Shown: positions 21,996-33,969 of the stretch, piece by piece
Layout: every line of letters begins with the position of its first letter
Position numbering within the stretch: the stretch's first letter is position 1
DNA from: Amblyomma americanum
Lineage: Eukaryota; Arthropoda; Arachnida; Ixodida; Ixodidae
DNA length: 64,000 nt
Direction of reading: 5' to 3'
Assembly (NCBI RefSeq): GCF_052857255.1
Contig: NC_135498.1
Span: forward strand, 163,924,124-163,988,123
Program-made: the position numbers and the translations under genes
The notes under the pieces: generated by a model
Told to the model about the DNA's origin: nothing
What the model saw: the letters and a program-made list of their open reading frames with translations, nothing else
Databases searched by the model: none

Positions 21996-24590
21996 CAATA
22001 ATCGAGGCCTTTACGCGGGGAGGGTGTGAATTATCAAGAAAGATAATATCAGGTGGTTCCTAAACAACTGATCTAACATTAAATCTTCAGAACAAGACTC
22101 GAAATCTCATTTGGGGGACGAAATTCAAAACCGCAGTGAAATTGGAGAAGCCGTATCTCCTGAAACTGTTACTAAGGCTCATTTCTGTGTAATCTTTATC
22201 CTATTTCAGGAAGAAAATTGAGGTGCATAATGCAGATGATGTTCGTAGTAATACATTTAGCAAGGTTGTGGCGGAAGGCTTTGTCACAAGAAGAGAGTAT
22301 TCCACAGGATTCTAGTAGAGGTATGAGAGGATGGGTTCCCATTGCGCTGCTCTTTAAATATGGCATTTCTGTTTTGAATGCTACAAAAAATATTGGTTGT
22401 TCCTCTGCATAAAAAGGCTTGTAGGAAAAAGACGAAAAGTAAAAAGGCTACCTTTACATGTTGCCGTCTTGCGTCGGGCGTATTTGCCTGTGATACATTT
22501 GCGTCTGTAATATCAAACGTTTATATTATTGCGGAAGTGGCACGGATAACTCTTGGTAAGGATAGGGCTCAGTAATACCTTGGCAGAGATGATTCCCTGG
22601 GTGTAGGTAAGTTCTGTGTGAATGGAGCTGGTCTGGTCCACAATTGTGATTTGTATACTATTCGGCTTTTCTCAGATCAGCGATATGCCAAATCAACAAA
22701 TCTGCGAACAGGCAGGGGTCAATTGTGCCAAAGAAAGGGAGCAGTCAGCTGCTGAGAGAAGAAGGAGCAATCGCTGTTCTGCTTGAAAATTACTTAGAGA
22801 AGACGGAATTACTCAGCTGCTTCGGGTAAAGTCTTTTTATGTAAACAGAACGACTCTTGCTGTTAAGTCAAATAAGATGTGTCTTGCCTATAATCAACCA
22901 GAAGGCTTACAAAATACCAAGATATGCAGTATACTCTTTAAAGTTATAACAGGACGGCGCAGCTCCAGTCGTATTTCGCATATATTTCCCTTTAGGATAT
23001 AGACTACGGCTCTAAACGTATATAGTGTCCAGACCTTTCTTAAATAATTTTTTTCCAGGAAACCAACATCCTCGACAATAGCCAACCCAGCTGTATATTC
23101 AAGAAGAGTTATGACTGTAAAAGAAGCTGTAAATGCCTTGTTTGTAGTTGGAACATATCGCGAATAAACACTAATAAAGGGAGATTTTTACTGCATCCAG
23201 AATGAAGACATGTGGAGCTCCCCATTTATGCAGACTAAAAGTATGTTTCGCACATTTTCTCTAATTAGAGCACTTACTAGCCAAAATCTGTGGTTTACAA
23301 AGTCAGCATTATTTAGATGCAAAAATTGTCTGATTAAATTACACAGCCGCTAGCGAAGGCTTATGTGCCTTCATTACAATGTTAACGAAATATCAACGCT
23401 CGGATATTGGTGCAATTGTCGAAAGACTCTTATTTGCGGTTCCTAACACGTTGAATGAGTTGACTGTCATGACCGCAAAATGCTTTGAAAGAATGTTTGG
23501 ATAGATTTTTTTGAAACTTGTTGCTTGATTTGATACTGGGCTTGCTTTGAACAGCGTCATGTCGCTCATCAGAAATAGTCGCGAAATTTCCAGACCAGCG
23601 CCAGATATACATCCTAAATCAATGAAATTTACTTATGATTAAAATATCAGCACTTTGCTTTCTCTCTGATCGGTCCTCTGTCACGCCGGACTAAAAGAGA
23701 AACCTAATTTATTCTGGAAAAACGACGCCGCCATAAATGTTCACTTCGCATGTTAGCACTGTAGCCGGATCATATATACTCTTAAGTACTAAGAAAATGA
23801 GCAAATTCTGAGTAGAAAGAACAGAATCCAAGGAAATGTATAATTTATATAAAAACGCAATCGATAATCAATGTATTAAGAGTTCAAGCGTTCTAACTTT
23901 CCTTATATCACTGTGTGAACTCAGTACCTAGTTAACTGCAGGAGTTCGCGAGCAAATTATTCTTGATGTCGACAAGACCAAGCGTACAGTGAAATCCAGA
24001 ATGCTAACTGGAGAATATGGGAAAGAGTAATCATTGGAAGTCTACTGAGATGCAAAGAGGAAAATCGCGAATGAAGTGCTCTATGGTAATTCCAAAGGCA
24101 GTGCACATCTGTTTGAGGCTAGATTAGAATGCTCGAGCGCCGGAGAATATAGAAGCAAGTAGCAACGAGGAAAATATATTTTTGTGGCATGGATTAGCAG
24201 TGTAGAAAGCATCATACATGTTCTGGTACAGGGTACTGAGATACATCTAGAGAAAAAAGAAGGCACGGTTAGCCTTCCCGAAGTTCTTGGTTTTACGAAT
24301 GGTGAAATAAAAATAAGCGCATCAGCAGTAGAGACGACGAAAATAAGAAAGGAGTACAGGCCGCATATCAGCCGAATTGAAGGAACTATGCAAAAATAAG
24401 AATAGCTTAGACTAGGGGACAAAAATGAACGCAATGGGCTGTAAAAGAAAAATAAAGGGCCAAGCAGAAAATAAATGTCAGCTGTCGAGAAATACGCTAT
24501 AAAAAGACATTCAATTCTCATTCTAGTGCCCAGCTGGAGGTCAATGTACTTTGGATTGCCTGGGCATAATGTGCAAGTCAACATCTTTAT
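21996..24590. other. Unassigned DNA, no gene seen
   Basis: About 2.6 kb with only short frames on both strands. I see no domain, splice-bounded exon or recognisable repeat. Confidence 0.45.
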
Positions 24591-24594
24591 CAGC

Positions 24595-24735
24595 AGCAGC
24601 CTGACTATGCCCATTGCAGGACAAAGGTCTCTCACGATATATTCAATAACCCTGTATTGTGTCGCCTGCAGCCGTCTTATCCCTGAAAATCTTGCGCAAG
24701 TAGGCGTAAGTAGTACCAACTCCACCATGTACCAA
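24595..24735 (-). mobile_element. RTE-type LINE 3'-end fragment
   Basis: GCAGCCTGACTATGCCCATT followed by GCAGGACAAAGGTCTCTC is the reverse complement of the 3' end of an RTE-like element abundant in tick genomes. About 140 bases are recognisable. This rests on recall of the family, not a search. Confidence 0.5.
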
Positions 24736-25388
24736 AAAATCGTCCACCAAAACTACCTCCACGAAGCTCCACACTATTTCTTGCTCGCGAAGGCGCGGAT
24801 TTGTACAAGGCACACATTTGTGTGTTTGTAAAACTTTCTACTGAACTTGGTTCCGAAAACTACTGAGCACGGCTTCATCAGTTGTAAAGACGGAGTACCG
24901 TACCAGGATGTTCTACAGGGGACCTTGAAGAAGTAGAAAAGTTTCTCTTCTCATCCAGTACGATCTCTTACTGGTCTTCAATTCGATGATGAACCCCCGG
25001 GCTTATTGTTTTTACTGCATTGGACAACGCATGGAAAACAATGTGATAGAAAATACTTTAGGGACCCTGAAGTTGCGCCTTTAAGGGGATGAGGCGATAG
25101 AATTTTTGGATGCTGTAAGACTCCACTGGTCTCATTACCATATCAGCCGATCGCGTTCACTACTAAAGCCAGCAGATCACATGACACGCCAATGTCACGA
25201 GACTTAACCATACAGTCGTTCGGGTGCACTCACCGACAAGGACCTTCTGCGCGCTTAATCACCGCTCCCTTAATTAGTGCCTCTCTAATCACATATATAG
25301 TCATTAGTATGCAGTCGTAATCTACCGCATTACGTGAAAAGCCACACGACATGCATATAACGCCCCGCTTTACTCAAGTCGTACGGAC
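24736..25388. other. Unassigned DNA
   Basis: Nothing supported between the RTE scrap and the next SINE. Confidence 0.4.
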
Positions 25389-25465
25389 ATGCCGCCGTGG
25401 TCTAGCGGCAGCGTGTCTGAGTCGCAATCGATGTGTGATGGGTTCGATGCCGCATTTGTTACCTC
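25389..25465 (+). mobile_element. tRNA-like SINE head
   Basis: TGGTCTAGCGGCAG (A box) and GGGTTCGATGCC (B box) lie at tRNA-like spacing, but the ends do not pair into an acceptor stem and no normal anticodon loop forms. It is therefore better read as a SINE head than a tRNA gene. Confidence 0.5.
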
Positions 25466-26640
25466 AGTTTTCTTTTAAATGCATTTTATTACTATGTATA
25501 GTTATAATGAGTTATATTTAGGTTTGAGTCAAGTTCCGGGCTTGGAATCATGAGTTATGTGTTGTTTGAATTACCAATCGACTCTCCCGCTCCGCGTGTG
25601 ACCTTAAACCTTTCCTACCATTCCGGTGCTACGCAACACAACAACGCCCAAAGCCGACGACATGGCGCCGCATTTTCCGCTGAATTCGAGCTTAAAGCTA
25701 CCGGCTTGAAACAGGGAGTTATGAATCTGTTGTTTGAGCACAATGATATTTTCCCAAAAAATTTGTTTACCAGAAGGAAGTGTACGAACAGACACATTTC
25801 GAACCAGACTGTCACCCTCTTTTTTGGCGCGCTCAGCACTGATTGATTTGTGTGCTGCGTTGTCTAGATTTGGTTTGCATTAAGATTTTGCATCGATACT
25901 ATTTACTGGGGACTGTGGAAAGAGTTCATCATCACAGAACATAACTGCACTACATTAATCACCATCAGCTTGAAGGGGACGCTCATGACTTAATCCGCAC
26001 AAGTCACTTCAAGTATCAGAAAGCTCCGGTGCAGTGGCTACAATTTTCACAAGGCTCCGCTTCTTCAATAATTGTTTGCGTTTCGTGCAGTATTTCCATG
26101 AGGTACTTAAAAATTTTGACCAGCAGTCATACAACACATTCTTTGTGAAAACGTTTGCGTTCAATGCATGCACGATATCCACGGCAAGGTAGTAGCGAGA
26201 AAGAAGGCAGGACTAACTGATGGACGTCTGACTAATTTGTAAGCGCGCAAAACGCGTTTCAAAACTGAGGCAGAAGGGCCTCTCTTTCCTCCTTCTGTGA
26301 TTGCACCTAGCTACTGTAGACGTCAAGCACGAGTTCTATCTTTATTCAGAAAAGCAGGTGCATCTCGTTTTGTACTGGTTGTTTTTGTAAAGCAGGGCAA
26401 AAGGTATATAAGAAGAAAGTGCCGCTCGTGAACACCGCACGGCTCGCACTGTCTACAGCTTCCTGAACGTTTTTTTCAAGATAGGGATGACAGAGAGGGC
26501 GAAATGAGGAAATGGGAGAGGGGTGTTTTAGTGAAGAGCTTCTGAGGTACCTCGACCCCTTTAGATTTTCAACGTGCACCGACTTCCAGCCGTGCTTATT
26601 TAAGCAAGTTCTTAGGAAGATTGCCACACAGAGCGGTTTA
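25466..26640. other. Unassigned DNA
   Basis: A 98-codon plus-strand frame at 25550-25846 has no recognisable motif and is mirrored by open frames on the other strand. No feature supported. Confidence 0.4.
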
Positions 26641-26755
26641 AACTTTCTCAGTATGCCTTCACAAAACGCGGCTACCGCGGCTGGGATTGAATCCCGCCAC
26701 TTTTTTATTGCCAGCCGAGCAGCGCTACCACTGCGCCACTGCTATGCGTGTTTTA
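26641..26755 (-). mobile_element. tRNA-derived SINE fragment
   Basis: On the minus strand the A box GGCGCAGTGGTAGCGC and B box GGGATTCAATCCC are followed by CCGCGGTAGCCGCG, the same head-to-body transition as in the 31.8-kb SINE. Only the head is present. Confidence 0.55.
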
Positions 26756-29700
26756 CATGTCAAAAACACTCGTGACAATCAGTAATAGCCAAGGTAAGCC
26801 TGAGCTCTGAGATCATTGTTTGCAGGGTGCAGAAGCTGTTATGAACCAGCTGTGCCGCGCTGGTCGATTCAAATTCCGTGCTTTCAAGCAACGTCCCGAA
26901 ACATGCCTCCTCGTGGCCAAACGAACTTTCGAATGCTACTTCTTGAGTCCCCAAAAAGAACGGCCGTATAATACCCTTAGACACCTCTTGACGATGATTT
27001 TGAAGCTTGTCTTAATTATTACTGAGTCACCAAATCAGCGAAACTGTTATGCTCCCTCATGCCTGCCAACGCTGTTTCCATGACTTTGAACCGATTCTGG
27101 CTCAAAGAAAAGTCGGGATCATGATTTTGTTCTCAAATCCGTCCGGAGGGAGGGAAGGACATCTTTTTAACCGCCGTCGTCGACTCCGAACGGCAAGTAG
27201 CCTGCTTTGCGGGCCCTTACTTAACGGCTCCGCTTTTCCTGTAGGCGGAACACCGAGCCGACCGGGCAAACTAAGCAGTCAGCTTTTCACGTCCTCTTCT
27301 CCGCCTTTCTTTTCCTATCCTTTTTCTCAAACTTTCTAACCTTCTCAATTTTTGCCTCTTTCGTTATTCATGGCGGCCTATTGTTAGCCTTGTGAAGGTA
27401 ACTAACTATTCTCAGTTATGCCAAAGAACAGCAGTAGTGCACACTTGACTTGGAAAACACTTATGTTTAATTTCGTGTGCAGGAATAGCCACATATTTCC
27501 AAACTATGAGGAGAGCTTTTGTTGAATATTGCGAAAACTTCCCTATACCTGCTGCTTACAGCGGGTGGGACACTTAGGTCCCATTCACTGCCTCAATAGC
27601 TTCGTTCTTTGCAGCAATGTTCTCGGCAAACTACAGTATCTCGTGGCGAAGCCGCAATTTCCGAGTGCGAACAAACCACTTTGACTCCTTTGTGCCCGAA
27701 AACGCAGTTTCCATGACTCTCTGCAGTCTTTGACTCAGCATAAACTCGATGGAAGGGATGCTCTCTTCTATCTTCTTTATATAGTAAAATCTGCAGGTAG
27801 TTTCCGCTGAGAGCTCTCTATGAAAGAAACTTGTCTTTGCCCTGCTGTTCCAGCGTGACATTGATTTGAAAGGGTTTACAGAACGTTCTTTGTCACCGAA
27901 ACAGCCTTGTCACCAAAATAGCGCAGGGTGTACTAACGTTAGGGCTGCAAATGACTGGATGGAATGATCACGTAATTTTCAATATATACTAGGTTAATAA
28001 AATATTGTCCTGTTAGGAGGCTGTGTCAACGAGAATAGTGTGTTTGACACTTAGAATGAGGCAATTTTTCCTCAGTGACGCCAAAAGAGTCTAATACTAA
28101 TAAACTCTGCTAAGTTGACAGATCGAGCTTTTAATGACCTTGATATTATTTTATTTTAGAGAGAAGGTTCCCCTAACCTCAGAAGTCGCGATGCCAAACT
28201 GGGACCGGAACCTTTTACAAATAGCTAATAGCACGTGAAAAAGATTCTGCGGTCGCTTCACAACCGTGCTGCCTTTCCTCAATCCGTTCGTCTCCTATTC
28301 AGTCGACTGGCATCGCAGGTCAGTTAAGCAGAAAACTTGAAGCAATAAATTTTTAGGTCGCACAGTTGGTTTGCGAACGTTTGGGATTTCATTAGTCACA
28401 GCACACTCAGAAAATTAAATCCCGCTCGTTGCTTTCAGAAGTCCTGATTTCGCTACGCAGTGCGGCGTAGCTAGGGAAAAGGTTAAAATGCTGCATGCTG
28501 CTTACTGAACGTTAAAGCAAATCTTCAGTGCGTATATGGAGCCAACAAATTACTCGTAATTCTCACACTCTTCAATTGTCTCAGGTGATACGTGACGTTT
28601 GTCTTAAAATGACGCTAAGGTAAAGGTGGTATTATCATATATATACAACCTACAGAGTTTTACTTACGCGGTCAACACGTTTAGCGAAAACGAAGCTCTT
28701 ACGAGCTAGAGGAGGTGAAAAAAATGAATACAGCTCTAGCCATCGTCAGTCATTTTGGGAGGAAACCAACGATGCACTAAGAGTAATACGCGGATCCTGG
28801 AGCCATGTCTACAATGTCATAAGCTTCCGATTGGTACTCACGGAGTCCATTTCTCTCGTGACGTTACTAGAGTCAATACACTGTCGGGAAAGTTCTGAAA
28901 TTCAACTGCCTTCTAAACGTCAGTATTTTGCCGTGGCACAAACACCAAAGTCACCAGACACAACAAGGGAATCAAATTATACACCAACAAAAGTTGGGCG
29001 GAGTTAGCCTGAGAGTCCCTTTCAGACGCGGAGTAGCAACAAACTCCCTTGGGAACCTTGTTTATAAAAGCAATGCGGCTTTATTATAACCGGTATGCTA
29101 CCCGTACGACTGACGTACACACTAAGTTATTATGCGATCAAGAAAACTTAAATAAAGCGCAGAATGCCACTATTGTAACACGTGACGACGAGCCAAATTT
29201 GTTGGAGTGAACAATAAAACTGAAGGACTCACTTCAACTCTGCATTAAGGATATGACACGATAGCGTTAATACCGGTATATGCAGTATTGTTCACTCTCC
29301 ATTTACATTCATCGATTCCTGGGAGTCGGCATAACAATGGTAGAATGGATAGTTGGTCTAGTTGGTATGTGTTCATTTTGGGTAGAAAACTGTGCGAAAT
29401 TACGAAAGAAAGAGAACAGATATAGAGATCAAGAGCGTCTGTGTGTTCCTTGTTGTTTGTCGTTTGTCATTTCGCTCTGTTTTTAGCCATAATGATCCTC
29501 ATACCAATCGTGGTACATTGTTGCAGCGGTTAATTAAGCGAAACTACATTGCCCTGCGAAGGCACGTGCTGTCACTGGTAGGGCTAGAGCTACCCAGGTT
29601 TTTCTTCCCAAAGCAAACTCACGCGAACAATCATAAATTTACCTGCTACCTGAGTGGCAACAAAGTTATCCCAGGTGGCCCACCTGCGCCGGCCCATTTT

Positions 29701-31762
29701 TCGCTCACAACGCCGGAAAGTCTTCTATCCACTAGAAGCACCATGTATCAACCACCTCCACACCCCAGCCCACCCACAAAGCTGGGCTAAACACCAAGCA
29801 GCCCAGCTTTCTGCCTTAAATGCCTAACCAGCTCTACCCTCTAGTTAGAGCGCTGCCCACCCACTCGCCGCCACCCTCGACCCTCTGGTACAAACCTTCA
29901 ACCTGCAGATAACCTCGGTTGCTTGTGTGAAGCTTCGGCTTAGAGTATAAGAAAAATTTATAATCGATCGTAAATTCACCGACTTCCTCAAAATTATCGC
30001 ATTAGGTCTTTGATCACTCCGTACTTTTTTTGTAACTGAGACTCAAGGGGTAGATAGTTTCGGGGGTGCCTCTGAGTGATTTTATTGACCTTAAGTGTAC
30101 ATAGAAAGGACGCGTTTCAAGCTTCATTAGTAATCGAATGCACCCCGACTACTTCGCTGCAATCTATAAGAAATTTTTCAGCACGACGTATCTATGGCAC
30201 TCAATAGTCTAAAAGACGGACGCCGGAATATTCAAAAACTTTGAATATTGTATCAAGTATCCTCGTGATTTGATTCGATGAAGAAGTGAAATGATGCACT
30301 TTCGGAATTTTTTTTAAATAAACCGAATGCAAGTATCCGAATACCTTTTCGAATAATGACACCAAATTCGAAGCGAGAATGCCGTAGTTATCTTCAACTG
30401 CTGTTTCAAAAGTAGGGCCTTTCCGACGCTGTGCAGAGTGATGTCCCGACTAGTCTGCTAGTTTAACGCCGCATTGCATTGAGTTCTTCTGCAGCTCGTA
30501 GCTATGCTCTCGTACATATGTCTCGAAGATCGGACAACGCGGCACGGTTCAGGCAGGCTTAGCAAGGCGTCTTTGTAAGTAGCAAAAAGTAATTCTCCTA
30601 TGAAAGTAACATGAAGGTTACGGAATTAATAGGCTGGCTTCGAGCTGTGTTCACACGACTAGAGACCAATGTTGAGCCTTTCAGCAGCTACAGCTTTATT
30701 TCTCTTATAGCGGCTTGACTTCAGCTTCGTTGTTTTTTTCTTATGAGTATTCTTTTTTTGCTATTATTCGGAGATGGTGCGAATAATCATAGAAAGAAAT
30801 TACTCGACTTCAATTTAGCCCCTTCATGGTTCGATTCATATTCGATTAAGTTTTCAACTACAGTATTCATGCTACATTCGGTACCAAAGCGAGACGAGTC
30901 TTACTCGATTTGGTTTAAAAAAAGCACTTCTTGCTCACCGTTACTTAAAAGGAACAATTCAGCATTACTTCCTGTGATGAAAACCTGACGAATACTAACA
31001 AGCGGCAAAGTCAATTTAGATTGATGAGGGCTGTGATGCCGTATGCGGTAAATAAGATATTACATTGAGTTGAGTACAAAAGTGCAGAAGTTGATCTCTG
31101 TCAAACACCAGTCGTGCCTCGTTAATGTGGACAATCTGATTGCCGTGCAAAAGTTTCCATAGAGCGAGTCGTCCGTAACTAAGAATATCAGAGAAAAATT
31201 GTTTAAAAAAGCACGCTGTGTTTATGGTCTGCTTGTGTACAGAGTGATTGTCCGTGAAATAGAAATTAGACACAATTTTGGAAGCCTGTCGGCCATTATG
31301 CTTGAAAAAATGCATGCGGCTTCATGCGCCTAATGGTCTACTTGTGATACGCTTTATAGCTTATCATGACTAGATGACCTAACTCCTATCAAACTATTCA
31401 CTTCCCACGAACCGACGACTCAGTCTCCTGGCAACTGCAGAACAAGCTTTTTATGAAGGACAAACTGCCGGGAGTTCTCTTGGCACCCATTTATGCCTTA
31501 GGGCAAGATGTAAGGGGCGTCGACTGGGCAACGTTGCACTCTGAAGCTTAAATACCTGTTAAAAAAAGTACCCCAAGCAAAAAATTTAAAATTTTCAACT
31601 GTATTTCACTGGTGTCCTGCACTCAAAATGTAAAAACTGAGACATCCCTTTAGGATAGTAGACTGTTTTCTTATTGTTATCCTTATTAACGCGGCACAAA
31701 TTTATGGGCCCCGATAAGCTATTTGCATATTTTCTCTGTCATTGTCCGGAAACGAGTTTTCA
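26756..31762. other. Five kilobases without a recognisable gene
   Basis: Frames are short and overlap on both strands. A CT-rich tract near 27290-27350 and a C-rich tract near 29660-29890 stand out by composition, but no domain or repeat family is recognised. I cannot exclude small exons. Confidence 0.4.
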
Positions 31763-31773
31763 TATTAACTAGG

Positions 31774-32089
31774 GCCCCGCCGCGGTGGCTCAGTGGTTAA
31801 GGCGCTCGACTACTGATCCGGAGTTCCCGGGTTCGAACCCGACCGCGGCGGCTGCGTTTTTATGGAGGAAAAACGCTAAGGCACCCGTGTGCTGTGCGAT
31901 GTCAGCGCACGTTAAAGATCCCCAGGTGGTCGAAATTATTCTGGAGCCCTCCACTACGGCACCTATTCTTCCTTTCTTCTTTCGCTCCCCCCTTTATCCC
32001 TTCCCTTACGGCGTGGTTCAGGTGTCCAAAGATATATGAGACAGATACTGCGCCATTTCCTTCCCCCCCCCAAAAAAAAAAACAATTAT
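31774..32089 (+). mobile_element. Full-length tRNA-derived SINE (Ruka-like) with target duplication
   Basis: The head has CGGTGGCTCAGTGGTTAAGG (A box) and GGGTTCGAACCC (B box), a complete tRNA-like start. The body has ACGTTAAAGATCCCCAGGTG, typical of tick SINEs, and the tail has GAGACAGATACTGCGCC, a C run, an A run and AATTATTATT. TATTAACTAGG flanks both sides (31763-31773 and 32090-32100). The copy is well preserved and probably recent. Confidence 0.88.
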
Positions 32090-32100
32090 TATTAACTAGG

Positions 32101-33680
32101 CTTAAATGCACTGAAAAACAGAAACGTTTTCCATAATTCGAGTAGTCCATGTTACCGGCGGCCGTCGTAATAACTAGGCTCGACTGTATATTGATTTTAA
32201 AGTAGAAGCAGAATATATATTATGCGGAATAATGCAGCAAAACTTGGTTTAGGCAACGAAGGTCACTCTCGAAAAACCATTTCACTTGCAAAATTCTAAA
32301 AGAAAAGCTTAGGTGTTCTGTTTCTAGAACGCAGCACACTAGATGTCTCTAGACAGCTCAGAAAAGAGTCAAGGTCAGCCGTGAATGGGCACTGTGTTTT
32401 ACTCTGCAGTCAGTGTACGTACACTTTTATCAGTGCCAACTTTACCCGCGACTGCTTTGATTGAGTGCACCTTCCGATGCTGACACATTATTTCAAGGCT
32501 GTCAAGCTTGGACGGGAGTAACGACGCGCGACGTTCCTGTAGCGACAAATCTAGCGACCATTGCCTCATTTGCGTGCAGTGACAAAGGGTGCTTTGGTGA
32601 ACTTTCACCAAGATATCTTTGTTTAATTTTCCTATTTCACGCCTTTATTTTTTTAATCAGTCTATGATATGCAGGTGAAACATGCATCTCTCCAATGAGA
32701 TTTATTTCCCCATCTGTGCTGCGCTTTTTGAGCGCGCCAGTCCTGCCGAACGTTCATATTAAACATCCACTGAAAGGCTTCCTTCAGAGAACTATGCGTG
32801 AATTGGCAACCGACGCCCATTTTTGGTCATTGAAAAAATATACTAATTTATTCCTTTCACTGGCGCACCACATAAGTCTTTACTCTCGCTGAAAAATTGA
32901 CAAGCGTAATGCACCCTTGGTATCAGCAAACCCCTCATGGCCATGGCGAGGTTTTTAGTCCCCTCCATCCACCCAGTTGCGCGGTAGACAACACGCGCAG
33001 TAAGGATAAGAAGACAACCAAATTAAACACGTATAGCACATGCTTTGATCGCTTTTTCCTGTATTATTTGCGCCTGTGCGAAAATTTGTTGTGTAAGGCT
33101 CGAGTTCTGGACATAACTCAAAAACGCTACGCAGTTTCCGGCGCAGCAAGGCAGCCCTTTGGAGGTTGGCGAAACAGATCGTAAACCTGCAGAGCAGCTG
33201 TGTTACGTTACATGGTCGTTCCGCACTGTTCCTGCCCGCCAGCAACTGTTGGCTTTGCCTCGGAGGATCGTAGCAGTCGCTGCTATCGTGTGCTATCAAG
33301 CGCGCCTTGCACATCGTACGACGAGTACAAGGGCCGGCTACAGCTGGCGTAAAGATGATATGTCCAACGAAGTTGTACAGTATGACACCTAGATTTTCAC
33401 AGGTGACAAGAAAGCAAGCCTTAGGCGAAAAAAATGCGCACCTGCGCTTGATATAACAACAGGCTCTGTGTGTACACTTCTTACACAGGACATCTACCTT
33501 TGCTAGGGGTTTATTCAGTGACGGTGGGAAGGCCATCATTGCAAAAACGGACGCAAAATGGTAAGCTCTGCAAGAATCCTCGTGTCCTGCAATTTTTTCT
33601 GCTTTCCATATTTTTATAGGTGAGTAGAGGTAGGCAATCGCTCCAGAGTGACTCGTGACGGACACCTCTAAACCAATTGA
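32101..33680. other. Region upstream of the transporter locus
   Basis: No exon or promoter motif can be supported. A more GC-rich patch at about 33150-33350 might include an upstream untranslated exon, but this is speculation. Confidence 0.3.
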
Positions 33681-33752
33681 ATTTCATGTGCAACGGTAGC
33701 GCCTGCAGTGCCGGTTTTGTTCTCCATCTGCACGTGTGGGCGCTCCATCGTC

Positions 33753-33969
33753 ATGGCGCCTTCTCATCCAAAGGCAAATGCACCGATGGCGTACCCTCAG
33801 GACTGTTGCTGGACCATACCCATTGCAGCGATGTTCGCGTCTTTCCTCTTCTGCATGGCGAAGTCAAGCATGGGCTATTTGTATGGGCTTTTTATGGACA
33901 AGTTCAGCATCAACCGCGAGATGGCTTCTTGGCCAGAAAGCATCATCATGTTAACGCAGAATCTCGGTG
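33753..33969 (+). pseudogene. Monocarboxylate-transporter-like gene, exon 1
   Basis: First coding exon of an SLC16/MFS-type transporter, which would move small carboxylates across a membrane. The ATG at 33753 is the first in a frame opened by a stop at 33678, with G at -3 and +4. The 72 codons have PMAYPQDCCWTIPIAAMF (the family's acidic-plus-Trp motif before membrane helix 1), a hydrophobic helix, YLYGLFMDKFSINREMASWP and an end at LTQNLG. The donor is GTAAGT at 33970, phase 1. The exon is intact, but later exons are broken, so the locus is called a pseudogene. Alternatively, intact exons 1 and 2 could be used with exons outside this window. Confidence 0.82.

Noticed and set aside
25389..25465. 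Possible tRNA gene
   Set aside because: Polymerase III boxes are present, but acceptor-stem pairing and a normal anticodon arm are not, so it was kept as a SINE head.
29640..29890. Proline-rich exon in the C-rich tract
   Set aside because: No splice-bounded frame, motif or start could be supported.
31785..32039. 84-codon frame starting MAQWLRRS
   Set aside because: It lies wholly within the SINE head and body and has no independent support.
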